DNA of 64,000 nucleotides from Druceiella hillmani (GCA_039881145.1 JAYKKI010000090.1:5925501-5989500), one strand, 5' to 3'. Counted from the stretch's first letter, positions 1 through 11,800 are shown. Numbers and translations are program-made. Notes: generated from the sequence alone by a model not told the origin.

Positions 1-425
1 CCCAGATTGCCCGACTTAATCCTAGCAGACTTTTATTTATGAGGTTATCTCAAAGTAAACTTTTTGATACTCTTCTTCTGAATTTGGAGCACCTGAAAGC
101 TAAAATGATGGAATAAATGACAGCCATTTCAGTCTGCGGCGCGTCATTGCAAATTCGCGCTTACGCTTTGAGGAGTGCGTTCGCCGTGATGGTAGAATAT
201 TCCGTGTATAAAATCCGCACAAATTTATTTTAGTTTACTATAATTAAAATATTTAAACACAATAACTGTTTTTTTTAATTATTATTTATGCTTGAATTCC
301 GCGCTGAGATGCCTTATATTATTGTAATATTTTGACTAGAACGTTCTAAAATTTCTGGTTGGATATTAAAAACAGGACAGTGTCCGCAGAAAAAGAGATA
401 GATGGCAACCCTATCCATGGCGCTT

Positions 426-860
426 CTTACGCAAAGCTAAGCGTAGATGGCGCCACCGAAGTAAGACGTAAACAAAACTAGCTGACAAAAAAGCGGTTGA
501 TTTCGTGCCGTTAAAATTGAAAACATTTATGTGAAAAGAAAATATAGTGAAAGAGCAATATCAGAAAAAAAATCAGAATGAAAAGAATGCTCTGAATAAA
601 GTCGGAGCTTCTGTTTTATTGTCTTACAATTTTTACAACGCACAGCTATTGCCCGCAGCTTCTGACATTGTCTGTCCTTAGGGAATAAGTGGACACCTAT
701 ATTTTCAACTGCTCTAACTGCAACTACATCAAACTGCACAACATTAATGCATATTTATTACAAATAAAGATTTAATTTTCGAAAAAAATAATGAAACTCA
801 ATACTTCTTAAGACAGACCTGTATAAAAAATGGGAGAAATTGGCACTAAGGTTCCCTATT
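426..860 (-). mobile_element. Dispersed repeat copy A carrying a THAP-domain relic
   Basis: About 435 bp, from cttacgcaaagcta to ggttccctatt, are recognisably repeated at 44687-45193. The minus strand holds a degenerate THAP domain. An ATG at 752 opens a frame with a CCAV-x-CS zinc-ligand start, then after a frame change comes ENIGVHLFPKDRQCQKLRAI and a LYSEH segment where THAP proteins usually have LCSEH. The order C-x-C ... FPKD ... (C)SEHF is the THAP zinc-finger signature. In insects this domain is the DNA-binding end of P-element-type transposases and of some host proteins. Stops and a frameshift make it a pseudogene. Confidence 0.6.
544..752 (-). pseudogene. THAP zinc-finger domain fragment (copy A)
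   Basis: On the minus strand the FPKD box, the KLRAIA helix and the SEH box of a THAP finger are visible, but the last cysteine ligand is Tyr and in-frame stops interrupt the first 20 codons. No transposase catalytic part follows, so only the 5' end of the ancestral gene is present. A matching fragment lies at 44808-45027. Confidence 0.55.
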
Positions 861-1716
861 CACCGCGCTGGACTTGTATGGCCTTTGGCTTTATTTCTAT
901 GCGCATTGAAGGTTCAAGTGAACCCGTCACAAAACTTAACATACCTGGGTAACTTGGCCATCTAAGCTAAAGTTTTATGTGTATAAACTGCATTAATAAT
1001 CATTAGAAATTATCTAGTAGAACTGTAGTTATAAGCGAAAGATATAGACAGACAGAAAGACGATATGTATATGTGTGCATATAGAGATGAAGATTTTGAA
1101 ACAAATTTCTTATCAAGATTATGATTTATAAAGTTCACAAGCTGAGGCTGCCTTATTATATGAGGAAATGGCGTTTTTCCGCACGCGGAGTGTTTACATG
1201 TACTGAGTTCAAAGTGTAGGTAAGCTCGCCTCTGGCACGTGCGAATTCGTAAGAACCTTGTTTACGCTTTTAAGTTAGATTTAACTTGTAGATGGAAATT
1301 ATTTTTCCATTAAAACACTGTAGACATTGAAAATTTATCGCATTTAAGTCATATATTTCGTGACTTACGTTTTTGGGCATGTCAGTAACGACTTTCGTAT
1401 ATATATTTGATAGTCAATGAATAGATTATTCATATGCCTTTGTCAGGTTGCCACTGGTTTAAAATGTTTGAATGTTTACACACTTTTAGGCAGATTTATG
1501 AAATTTAAAATTTAGATGAATTTCTTTAATCTACAGATAATTATAAAGCTAAATTTGAAAGTATTTAAAAAAAAATATAAAAGTTAATGGGTTTTCAGGT
1601 TGGTGGTCAAAAATGGTTCTAATTTACTTACAATGAACGTAATATGGATAAAACATGAAAGCTGTCAAAGTGTTGATTATAACGATATAGTTTTTTTTTA
1701 TATTTTTCTTCTTTTT
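861..1716. other. AT-rich sequence without recognisable feature
   Basis: No exon, RNA gene or repeat was recognised. A CACGTG hexamer occurs near 1236, which alone is not evidence of regulation. Confidence 0.5.
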
Positions 1717-2090
1717 TAGATTCCACTCGAAAATATAAGACGAAAAAAGTCTATAACATTTTTCCACTTTGAGCCTTTATTACGGAGAAGTTATTTATTT
1801 TTCAACAAAATAATGTTTCTTATTTTCGATATTCTCTCAATCATAATTAGTTTTAAACAATAAAATTGATTTTTATTTCTGTGAAATAATACTCGTTTCA
1901 CTCACTATTTGAGACCTAATAGGGTGTTATGCGCGTCGCGTCGTAAACCGCCTTCATAATTTCGCGGCGCTCATGCGTATAGTTAACACCTACTGGTATA
2001 GTAGGTGTTGGTATAGAGCAGGCCTCGTAACCCTTGAGGTGACATTGAAATAGTGTGTCTCAAAAACAGGATAATATACGAAAAAATATA
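1717..2090 (+). repeat. Dispersed repeat family B, copy 1
   Basis: The segment beginning ttccactcgaaaatataaga and running through ttattacggagaag to attgaaatagtgtgtctc matches 30478-30810 in the same order, with substitutions and indels. An inverted repeat aacacctac / gtaggtgtt with a 7-nt loop sits at 1984-2008. No coding capacity was recognised; the family is unnamed here. Confidence 0.55.
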
Positions 2091-3468
2091 AGTGATTTTA
2101 ATATTCTTATTTTGTATTCAGAATTTATAGGAAGTTCCGATTAGTTACATCAATTTAACAATTGCCAGAAATTGCAAGGGAATTCTGCCCAAAAAACATG
2201 TCCGCTCGTGTATATGTATATATTTAAGCGAATAACAAGAATAAAATAGTTATCGAAATGTACTACAAACAGGCTCTTCGGTGCAAATAACAGAAAACAC
2301 GTTTTTGCGGACCTTAAGCATCAAAATCCACCTATACCACTTCTTAAATGCAATTAATAGTGACTTTTTACGATTGTAACCAGTGCTTTCTGTATTCCTG
2401 AAGATGAAAATAGATACCTAAAATAGAGACCTAAATACAGGTAACAACTTCTTTCATATACAATAAGACGTACGTCAACAATAAAATAGTAAAAGATAAA
2501 ATTGTTGGTAAATAAAAGTGTACAAATCGCGTTTTCCAATTGCAACAAAAAGATGAAAATGAAAAAAGGTAAAAACAGCATGGAGCGGAGAAAAGAGCCA
2601 AAAAGATTGGCACAAAATGGAGGCCGAGAATAATCGTCGAGCAAGAAAAATAAAATAAATTTTTGTAGAAAATCGTTAAAACTACAAATTATTTCACAAA
2701 TATTCTTATAGTTGAATAATTGGCAGAAAAAACATTCACCAAAATTGGTCAAGAAATGTGACTTGTAGCGTATCCTTGTACTTATATACGTATAGACAGA
2801 CGGACGTTCTTCGTCATCTGTCGCATGTCTTTTCTCAAAAGTCAAATTTAGATCATAATAAATATTTAAAAAAGAAAAAAATTATATAATTTTTAGAGGG
2901 AGATCACCCCTTTTCAAAAATGTATATTAAAAGTTGATTATTTGTAAAATCTATCTATCTATCGTCAAAAAACATGGGGTGTGCTATCTTTACTCGAAAT
3001 ATAGTGTCATTTTCAGAAACTACCAGCCGCAGCATTCGAACATCGTGTTCCCCTGTCTTATATCTATGCCTTATTAAATCTTAGCGCTACAGTTTTTGTA
3101 CCGTTTTTCGCACCTTGTATTATTTCTTTAAATACTCATTAGTAATCGACTAATCTAATTTTTCCTGATCTTTCACGTTTTCTTTTTTTCTCTCACCATC
3201 AGTGCATTACGTGTTAGCGAAACCTATGTATGTAACGTGTCGCGTATGTAACGTGTCGCTAGCACATAAAGCACAGGTCTAAATTTTCAATAAAACGTAG
3301 GGAAATTGTCGCTTAACGCGACTTCAACAGCATTGTCTCCGGGATCACGGCTTTTATTGTTAGTTTATAAATCGTGCTTTGTATGTCAGTTGCAAATGCG
3401 TGAATGTATGAAGGCAATTTTTTTACAAAAGGGTGGTGGTGTGATATGGGATGGTTGTGGGGTAATAC
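2091..3468. other. AT-rich DNA downstream of exon 4
   Basis: I searched here for the next exon of the minus-strand gene and found none with splice sites and protein-like composition. Reading frames at 2354-2845 (minus) are low-complexity and look like chance. Confidence 0.5.
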
Positions 3469-3792
3469 CTGGGGCGAGACCTGGGACACGGGCGGCCCGA
3501 CCGGAGCCCAGCGCGTGCTGGGGCTGTGTTGCTGCGGACGCGCAGGCAGCGTCGCGTAACCCTGCGGATGGAACGGCTCGGAGCTGAAGGGCGGCGGCGT
3601 GTAGGGTTGCGGGCTGGAGGGCGCGTAGGGCTGACGCAGTTGCACGCCGGTACTCACGGGGACGAGGCGCGTCACACCCGCTCCCTGTCGCGGGGACACC
3701 TGCGCCGGAGACGCCTGGTAATATCCGGGGGACGCGGAGGAAGGTCCGCGAGCGTAGTCGGCTGTGTCCACGCTCAGCGGCTGTTGCTGCTG
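3469..3792 (-). CDS. Coding exon 4: Pro/Gln/Ser/Tyr-rich linker of the same gene
   Basis: This is a 324-nt (108-codon) GC-rich exon. It starts at a tandem acceptor (ttagcagcag) with QQQQPLSVDTADYARGPSSA and continues through repeated PYAPSSPQPYTPPPF-type sequence to VSQVSPQ. Composition is dominated by Pro, Ser, Gln and Tyr with no hydrophobic core, so it should be an intrinsically disordered linker. Such linkers commonly separate PDZ and LIM modules, but no module is visible. The proposed end is CAG|gtatta, phase 0. The frame stays open past this donor to a TAA at 3315-3313, so a read-through terminal exon ending in ...MLLKSR is the alternative. I prefer splicing because composition changes abruptly to AT-rich sequence after the donor. 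Small plus-strand reading frames overlapping here are shadows. Confidence 0.82.
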
Positions 3793-4527
3793 CTAATGAA
3801 GAAATAGACGATGTGGCATGCGGTTTGGGACCAGGGTTTATTTACAGTCTCAATAAGTATTTAGTTTCAAGCGTGCTAGCGCGATGTTGGTTGGTTATTG
3901 ATGTGATAGTGCTGTCTACAGGTGGTGACGGAGACAAGCAAACGCATGCTGCGTGCAACGTCCATGGCATACGTTTAATTGGAATAGTACCCACATGATT
4001 TTCTATGACTGTAGCTATTCGAAAAATATTCTGAGTAAAAAGGCAACACTTAGTTTGACTACCATGTATTATGCGGTGGGCAGATACTGTTGTGAATCAG
4101 TTTCTTCCTAAATTTTAAATATTTTATTTTATACAATATATAATTTGAAAAGCTTTCCAAGGTAAAATTGGAAGTTTTTCACTTGTAAAACCTTATTTTT
4201 TTAGGGACTTCTTTCTCAGAAATAAATTATTAGGTTTTTCTTTAAGAAGTGTCATCAACGTATGCTTAAATGCAGGTAAATTGTTATTTTTACAATACTA
4301 TTGATTCTATCCATTAAATATACTACAGGTTAAACCCATAATATGAGGAAGCATCTATAACATGATTGTGATTAAAGCAAAACCTCCACCCGAATAATTT
4401 ACATAATCGATTTACCATTTAGTTCTTTGAGATTGACAGCTTTATAATGGATTGAAAATTTTGATCTAGTGCAAAAAAATATAATATAATTATTTTACAG
4501 AGTATTCCAGTAATTGTTTTTAAATAC
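3793..4527 (-). other. Short intron between exons 3 and 4
   Basis: The 735-nt interval starts at gtattt on the minus strand and ends at ttcttcattag. Both flanking exons are in phase 0. It is AT-rich. A small plus-strand reading frame in it (3813-3998) has no protein-like features. Confidence 0.75.
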
Positions 4528-4604
4528 CTGTCCTTGAGATAGGGAAGCTCCAGAATGATAGCCGTTCGTTTCAAGAGCTGGTGGCCAAACGACCTTCTTC
4601 TTAT
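4528..4604 (-). CDS. Internal coding exon 3 of the same minus-strand gene
   Basis: This 77-nt exon has a strong acceptor (tttcatttttccag) and a donor at CAG|gtattt on the minus strand. It enters in phase 1: its first two bases, AT, give Asn after exon 1 or Asp after exon 2. The next 25 codons read KKKVVWPPALETNGYHSG and then ASLSQGQ, leaving in phase 0. The basic KKKVVWPP block followed by a Gln/Ser-rich stretch fits a disordered linker. The next exon starts 735 nt downstream in the same phase. The phase agreement on both sides is the main reason to believe this short exon. Function is inferred only from the gene as a whole. Confidence 0.78.
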
Positions 4605-5862
4605 CTGGAAAAATGAAAAATATTATCATTAGCATGCGAGTTGAAAATTAGTGATTGAATTGTTACATTACTATTGCGATTATAGCAGCATATATGAATT
4701 AATCTAGAGTATCGTTCCTCAAACTTTTAAGTCTCGCAACTCCCAAAGAATTTAAAAATAAAATTGTGGTTTAATTAATCGTTTTTATTTTTTTTAAATT
4801 TGGTAACCCCCAAAATTACTTTAACTGATTAGGATTAATTAAAAGACAGTTACGTATGTACAGGTTTCTTTAGTGAAAACGTGAATTCCTTTCATATCTG
4901 ATTGCGAATCCCAAGGATGAGAAACTTTGGTCCGGAGTATTATAATAATTGGAAGATTTAATTATTGTAAGGCGATGAAACATTTTGGCGAGTCCATAAT
5001 TTCTAATGTGTTTTTTTGCTAAACGTATATCCTACTTGTAGCGGTGATTGATGAAATTGTTGTTTAATAAATAAAATTACACGTTTTTTTGGTACAAATA
5101 TATACCTGCAAATATATTATATTATATTATTGGGGATGTTTATTGTACACGAATATTCTCACAAAATTTGGCACCGTGAACGCTTTGGCTTGATGCGCTT
5201 ATCTCAATAAAGAACAGTGTGACAAATTTAGAGAACATTACGATCATCGCATACAAAGTAAAAAGAATTATCATTGCCAACTTAAAAATTAAATATAGAA
5301 AAAAAATAAAGATAGTTTAAATCATTGTAAGTTATGGTGTTCAAGTAGGTATGTAACGATAACGTATAGGTGTTATGTAACACAACGTTCGTTTTTTGAA
5401 AATGTTTTAGCATTTTAAACTGGTGAATCATTATAGAATGACTCTTTAGTGTTTTATGCATTGATACAAATGAAATTAATTTAAAAATAGAATATATTTA
5501 TTGCCAAACATAATACAAGTAAACAAGCCAGTTTTATTGTGGTATTTTGAGTGCATTAAATTTGTGGTAATTTAAAGGCTGCTTTATCTTTCATATTTTT
5601 GTGCTAAAAATAATATTTATTTTCGAATGTTATCACATTTATGAGATCATTTAAACCCGCAGTCGTCACGCGGATGGCAACGGTCATCCACGCTCGTATT
5701 TCGATGTTTTTATTGCATTTTTTGGGTTGTTACAGGTTTGCCTATTATTAAACTAGAAAATGTGTTGTGATACCTCAGTAGCGTAGTAACCGTAGATATG
5801 TCCAATTTTGTTAATGGAGAATTACGTCGTTTTGGATAAAAATATTCTTCAGTTTTATATAA

Positions 5863-5863
<1 letters not shown>

Positions 5864-5894
<31 letters not shown>

Positions 5895-5902
5895 GTATAT
5901 AT
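5864..5902. repeat. TA microsatellite, left flank of foldback element
   Basis: This nearly pure TA run is interrupted by one acgt. It directly abuts the inverted-repeat element at 5903-6142. Confidence 0.85.
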
Positions 5903-6136
5903 ACAGAATAACTTTTGGTCAGTGACAGAATTTTAAGGAGCGATTAAGAATCGGCAATTAAATCATAAAATAAAAAAAAACCGTAATTTTTTAAACTTTT
6001 CCACACAATCGAGCGTTTTATTAAAGTGTGATTGTGTGAAAAAGTAAAAAAAAATTACATTTTCTTCTTTTTTCAATTTATGATCTACTTGTCGATTCTC
6101 AATCGCTTTTTAACCTTCGGTCCCTGACAAAAATGT

Positions 6137-6142
<6 letters not shown>
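5903..6142. mobile_element. Foldback/MITE element inserted in TA repeats
   Basis: The left arm starts acagaataacttttggtcag and contains gcgattaagaatcgg, atcataaa and cacacaatc. The right arm repeats the same landmarks in reverse complement (gattgtgtg, tttatgatc, gattctcaatcgc, ctgacaaaaa, tttctgt). The arms are about 110 bp with mismatches, around a short centre near 6011-6027. Both ends join TA repeats, consistent with TA target preference as in Tc1/mariner-type MITEs. No coding capacity. Confidence 0.65.
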
Positions 6143-6223
<81 letters not shown>

Positions 6224-6235
6224 AATATATATACA
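6143..6235. repeat. Compound (TA)n(GT)n(TA)n microsatellite
   Basis: A TA run, a pure GT run at about 6190-6214 and a second TA stretch follow one another. The reading frame across it is low-complexity. Confidence 0.85.
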
Positions 6236-6312
6236 TTCGCGACTTTTTATACCTAAATTAATGTTTCTGGCCTTGATTTTATTCTTTTTTGCTTTCATGA
6301 ATCTAATTGATA

Positions 6313-7559
6313 CGAGGGGGCGTTTTTAAGTTCCCGAAATGGAGGATAAGGAGTGAGAATAAAAATAAAAAATTATTTTTCTTTTTCAATATATTCACCT
6401 GCTACCCTAATACATTTTTCAAATCTTTAAATTAGCTTATGTATCCGTCATAAAAAATGTTTTGTCTTTGCCAGAAAAATAAGCTGAAACTGCGTCCTTC
6501 ACTTCTTCATCGCTTGAAAACTTCTTTCCACGAAGTTCTTTTTTATGGTTTGGGGATAAATAATAATCACTGGGAGCCAGGTCAGGACTGTAGGGTGGGT
6601 GTTCCATAATATTGAAGCCAACCTTGTGCAGGGCGGCCAGCGCAACGCTGCTCGTGTGAACGGACGCGTTGTCTTGCAAAAGCAGGAAAACTTTGGTCAA
6701 TTTTCCCCTTCTTTTTTCGTTGATTGCTTCTTTAAACCTCTCTAGAATTGACGCATAATATTCTCCGGTAATGGAAATCTTTATAATTCGTCAACAACCT
6801 TCTGAATCCTAAAAGACTGTCGCCATGATTTTTCCAGCCGACTGTGACACCTTAAACTTCTTGGGTGGTGGTGTGCCTTTTTTGTGCCACTGCAATGAGT
6901 CTTGTTTGGACTTAGGTTCATAATGATGAACCCAAGTTTTGTCTTTAGTAACAATTCGACTCAATAGTCCATCCTTGTCTTCACTACAGAGGTTCAAAAA
7001 TGCGCTAGAACACTACACGCGGCGTTGTTTTTGAAGCGGTGTGAGCATTCTCGGCACCCATCTTGCGCCGACCTTTGTCATGCTAAGATGATCATGGAGA
7101 ATTTTAAAAATTGTTGTATCCGACACTCCAACCATTCCTGTGAGCTGTTTCTTCTTTAGTCTGGCATCTTTTTCAATAATTTCCGGAGTAGTCATTTCGA
7201 TCGGCCGACCGGGGAGTGGGTCGTCTTCAAGTGAGTCTACCCTGTTTAAAGAGATTATGCTACTTGTAAACCATGGTTTTACCCGGGCAAGAGTCCCCGT
7301 AAACGGATGCCATTACTTTCAGTATGGTTTGAACCGACTTTCCTTGCTTGGTAAGGAACTTTATAACTGCGCGGTACTCGATTTCTTCCATAATTCAGAT
7401 TGAGTTGTTTGTTCGACGATAGTTCAAAGACGAATGATCCGATTATGATAAAACTTGGTATTTACACTAATAATGAGTTACTTAACTAGCTATTATTCTG
7501 TTAATCATCTTTACTAATCGCCTACCTTTCCATTCCGCGAACTTAAAAACGCCCCCTCG
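6313..7559 (-). mobile_element. Full-length mariner element, 1247 bp
   Basis: The element is bounded by terminal inverted repeats starting CGAGGGGGCGTTTTTAAGTT, matching over about 30 bp with two mismatches. It is flanked on both sides by TA, the duplicated target dinucleotide of the Tc1/mariner superfamily. The length is standard for mariner. A degenerate transposase gene occupies the minus strand. Both ends are intact, so the copy could still be recognised by a related transposase. Confidence 0.92.
6437..7391 (-). pseudogene. Mariner DD34D transposase, inactivated
   Basis: The gene starts MEEIEYRAVIKFLTKQGKSV at 7391, followed by a helix-turn-helix region, the GRP hook (PLPGRPIEM) and the WVPRMLT linker. 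The catalytic triad is visible: D in VTKDKTW, D in LLQDNA, and D in PDLAPSDYY exactly 34 residues after the second D. A frameshift lies near 7230. In-frame stops occur after VYK (about 7260), after QKQRRV (7013-7015), after MATVF (6809) and shortly beyond. The region between the first and second aspartates is shortened. At about 318 codons it is slightly below the usual mariner length of about 345. It cannot make active transposase. Confidence 0.9.
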
Positions 7560-7561
7560 TA

Positions 7562-9942
7562 TAAAGTCAGCTAAAGTCAAAAAATTAGATTTAAATTTTA
7601 AATTCTTATTGTTTAAAAATATGTTTAAAATTCATTTGTATTTCATTATTTGCTAATTAGATATTAGTGTTCGTTTCACAATAAACATAAAATATAATTT
7701 CTCACGTTTTTTTACATAATATTTATACTGTATGATAGGTCTATGTGTTCCACGCGATTTCTTTAGGTTTTTTCGCGATCACTGTAGGGTTAAAGCAGTG
7801 ATATATTTGCTTATAGGTTAGGTATATTATGCAAAGAAGTATGACACGGGTATAAATGCGCGATATGCGATTAAACATCTTGTACAAAGCATCGCCAGCG
7901 AGTAACGCGCTGTTATTATAATAATATGCTGGTGGGCCGACTACGAAAATAGACGCCGAGGTCCGAGATTATAATCCGTGTGGCAAGACTTGAGCCATGA
8001 TCCAGACAGTTCCAATGAATAATGGCGCTACGTCTCATAACATTAATTGCGGTGTAGCCGTGTTGAAGAAGTCATTATCGACTTTTTATAAACGGATCGG
8101 TAATTAAATCGCCTATTGTAAGTTTCAGAATGATACAGAACGGTATTCTTGCACTTGGATTAATATGAAAGTATTACTAGAAATAAAACTTTTTGATTTT
8201 GTAAGTGTGACGAAAACGTGACGTCACTAATATCACCTTGAAGCTTTAGTTCACATTCAATCGTTAATAGTGAAAATTTTTCACGTCACAACTTCTAAGT
8301 AAACGGAGTCGCAGAAGAAGCTTCTATATTTAATTAATTCTTTCTTGCTATTTATATCTAGCTAATTATATAATATTCTTGCTTACATGGTAAAGTATAG
8401 AAAAAGTAAAGTATAAAATGCAACTTTGATTTAATTAGTTTTTTTAGGGAGTTTACAATCAGAATATTCATAAACACTTGATAAACAATCGATTCTTGAT
8501 CTGGTAAGCGTGGATCAAGTCTACGTTTACACTAATATTTAATTTGTTCCTGATGATAAATTATGTGTATGTATGTATAGTCTTAATTCGAAAGTTCCTT
8601 GGCTTACATTGATGATACCTTCATCAATAAGTTGCGTGAAGATCTTGGGAGTAATACAAAAATAATAATAATCCCTCATCGACTTTAGAAAGCTGTGTAA
8701 CATAAGATAAAAGTGAAGGTCTCTAGAAGATGTCATTAAACTGTAAAGTTTTGTTTGACTTAATAATATACTTGAAAATAGTAGAAAAATATTTTTTCAG
8801 TAATTCCCAGATCGTACTGCCAGCGTAAATATAAAAAATAGTACGTTTCGAAATACTCCAATAATTTTTCGTCGAAATTAATTTCAGAGATATTGCGCTA
8901 TTGTGGTGTGAAATTTTGTTACGTTACAATACCTGTAACTTGTTTTTAGTTTTTATAATAATAATTACTGGTCGCTCAGTGGTCGAAAATTGAACCGCAA
9001 TTAATTAAATTTTTAAATTTGAACGTTATTGAGGTTCTTTTGCTAAATAGTATTACCTCGCATATATATAATCGTTTTTAATTTTGTATCATTACGTTAG
9101 CTGGGAGCGTGTGCAAATACATCATTAGCGTGTGATGTTTGCCTAACAATTATATATAATATAAACATTTTTTTGCCTTGACATATACTCCACAGACTAT
9201 TGAAAGAGAAACATTTGAAATCACACAAAATTCATAGTTCAAAGCTAATTCAATTAGTGTCAGATTTTAAAATTATATGGCGAAAATCTCTACTCTGTGC
9301 GATTGTTTGACCACAGACTATTATGTCTGTGACATTGGCAGAATTTGAATGTAAACAAATATAATATTTGTAACATATTTTATATACAAATTTAGCTTTG
9401 TCCACTTCATATAAACTTAATTATGACAAGTGTCACATGCTTTCGTGCGCGCAATGTACTTAAAAAGGGGTGTAAAGTTTTCTCTTCACGTAATAATATT
9501 TATATTTGTGCTATTGATAAGGGTATATTGTAATAACTCAAGTAAATTGATTGTTAGAGGGCTGAAATCTATACTAGAGTGTTTGCTAACACTGTATGGT
9601 AACACTGTAGGAATATGTATGAAACTGTCATATTAGATAGCCTTTCCATAAGTGTATCGAGCGAGGTCATAGTTTTGTTTTCATTTATGTGTAACTTTAT
9701 TTTAATACCATCTTTGACCGGAGCGAGGTAAACAAGAGTTAGAGTTTCATGACACCAATAGTATAATCACGAGTTTTCTGCTTTCGTAAGAATATGGAGA
9801 GACATACATCTTACTTATTAATTTTGGAACACAATCTCTATTTATTATATATAATAAATACAAAATGGTTGTCTGTTTATTTATTTGTATGATGTTCATT
9901 CAAATGTTGTATATAGATAATACATATACAGATTATATCGTA

Positions 9943-9944
<2 letters not shown>
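7562..9944. other. AT-rich intron sequence with a faint third copy of the 10.5-11.8 kb repeat
   Basis: The stretch at about 8150-8250 (ggattaatatgaaagta ... actagaaataaaac ... gacgtcac) is a diverged match to positions near 10740-10815 and 11415-11510. The rest shows no exon, RNA gene or repeat that I can support. Confidence 0.45.

Positions 9945-9980
<36 letters not shown>
9945..9980. repeat. TA microsatellite
   Basis: About 18 uninterrupted AT dinucleotides. Confidence 0.9.
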
Positions 9981-9983
<3 letters not shown>

Positions 9984-10090
9984 GTGGAGTATATTCCATT
10001 TAACATTAAATTATCATTTGCATTTCATTTTAGTCCGTACTACTATCAAATAACTAGTGCGACGCGGGCGAGCTGAACTGTACAGACAGA

Positions 10091-10415
10091 AATGTTAAGT
10101 CTTCTTCTTAAGCACTACAGCCTGTTGTAGGCAAAGGCCGTCTCCGCAAGTCTTTTCCATCTGACCCTATCCGGCCCAACAGCCCTCTATCGGTTTACCC
10201 CCCAAAAGCTTTAAGTCTTTCTCAACTTCATTCAGCCATCTGGTGGGTGGTCTTCCTTTTTGTCGTCTTCCTTCTATTTAAAAAAAAAGTAACTTTCTTT
10301 GTTGGGATGTATCATGATGCAACCATCTAATACGAAATGTCTTGGCGATTTTATGTAATTTTCCATACATTATTTTGTTTTAATCCACCATAGATTTTTC
10401 TTTCAAAGATTAGTA
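10091..10415 (-). pseudogene. Non-LTR retrotransposon, C-terminal ORF2 fragment
   Basis: Minus-strand frames give, in order, LWWIKTNN, a basic stretch, GRPPTRWLNEVEKDLK and, after a frameshift, RAVGPDRVRWKRLAETAFA. The order GRP-x2-RW ... DL ... RW is the typical end of the polymerase protein in several insect LINE clades. The fragment is frame-shifted, with stops and an A-run, and lacks the reverse transcriptase core. The clade cannot be set from this piece alone. Confidence 0.65.
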
Positions 10416-10476
10416 GAAGGTCGAAATGTTAGTCAGGTCTGACAAATTATGACCTGGCTGAAATATATACCTGTTA

Positions 10477-11800
10477 CTTTGAGATTTTTTTTACATTTTT
10501 GTAATACCACGCGCGCGAAGGCGTAGATTGAAACTAGTTTCACATAAAAGGTGTCAGAGGCCCATTGCAATAAAAGTGTCATAGGTAAGTTCGTAACGAT
10601 TTTACATCTTTACGTAACACAGGTGATGTTTCGAAATTGTATATGTTGTATGTAAATCATTTTTAAAATTACGCATAGTGTTCTGTTTGTAAAAGCTTTA
10701 AAATTGCTTTAAAATTAATCACGTCGCTTATTATGGAAAGTATAACAAGTATCACTAGTAATAAAACTTCTTGATTTTGTGTTAGGAAAACATGACGTCA
10801 CCAAAATCACCTTCAAGCTTTGAAGGGAGGACTCAAGTTATGACTTGACTCAAATGAGTCAAGATTTTGTTTATGTTATTTTTAACAGTCTATTAAAGCT
10901 GTGTCATCCACTATGACAGTGTCAAGGAATTGTTTTATACAGTTTATTTAACACTAACGTGACAGGAACATTTGGAAAATAAAATGATAGTTAATTGTAT
11001 TAATAATTATATGTGTAGCTATATTTAACTGTGTTTAGTTCAACTTATATTTTAATATTCTGTTCAGGTTATAAATAAAGTTAAGAGAAGGTGACCATTA
11101 GACGCTCCATGGAGGTTTTTTTAAATTTTCGTAATACCACGCGCGCGAAACCGCGGACCAAAACCAGTTTAACATAAAAAGGGTACGATGTCCATTGTAA
11201 TAATAAGTGTCATAAGTAAGTTTGTAACTCCCATTTTATACCTTTACCTAACACAGGTGAAATTTCGAAATTGCTCTAAGTTATTGTTATTAAATATTAC
11301 AGAAATAGTGCGAAATGTATGTAAATATTTTTAATTGCCCATTTTAGTCAATGGTAGAAAATTATGCATAGTGTTGTTGTTTGCCAAGGTAAAATTGATT
11401 TAAAATTAATCATGTCGCTTGGATTAATATGGAAAGTATAATAAGTATCACTAGTAATAAAACTTTTTGATTTTGTAAGTGTGACGAAAACATGAGGTCA
11501 CTAAAATCACTTTGAAGATTTAGGCGAGGACTCAAGTTATGACCTCGTCAAAATTACGTTTATGTTATTTTTAACAGTCTATTAATTATTAAAACTGTGT
11601 CATCCACTATGACAGTGTCAAGGAAATTTTTTATACAGTTTATTTAACACTAACGTGACAGGAACATTTGGAAAGTGAAATGATAATTAATTGTAATGAT
11701 AGTTATGCTTGCAATTATATTTAAGACTGTTTAGTTTAACTTATATTTTAATATTCCATTCAGGTAATAAATTAAGTTAAGATAAGGCGCGCACTAGACG
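10477..11800. repeat. Two tandem units of about 640-690 bp
   Basis: Unit 1 (about 10477-11106) and unit 2 (about 11112-11800) share the same succession of landmarks: cgtaataccacgcgcgcgaa, agtgtcata(a/g)gtaagtt, tatcactagtaataaaac, a ctcaagttatgac block, ctatgacagtgtcaagga and cactaacgtgacaggaac. Both end in a sequence matching the outer terminus of the MITE family seen at 11786-11960 and 61163-61350 (gaccattagacgctc). The duplication therefore includes a MITE end. No coding region was recognised. Confidence 0.8.

Noticed and set aside
2354..2845. 163-codon minus-strand frame
   Set aside because: Dominated by Phe, Leu, Ile and Tyr from AT-rich DNA; apparent membrane segments are compositional.
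3306..3807. Two plus-strand reading frames over the GC-rich exon
   Set aside because: They are antisense shadows of exon 4; the minus-strand frame has the matching splice sites and phases.
7140..7403. Plus-strand frame across the mariner 5' end
   Set aside because: Antisense shadow of the transposase coding region.
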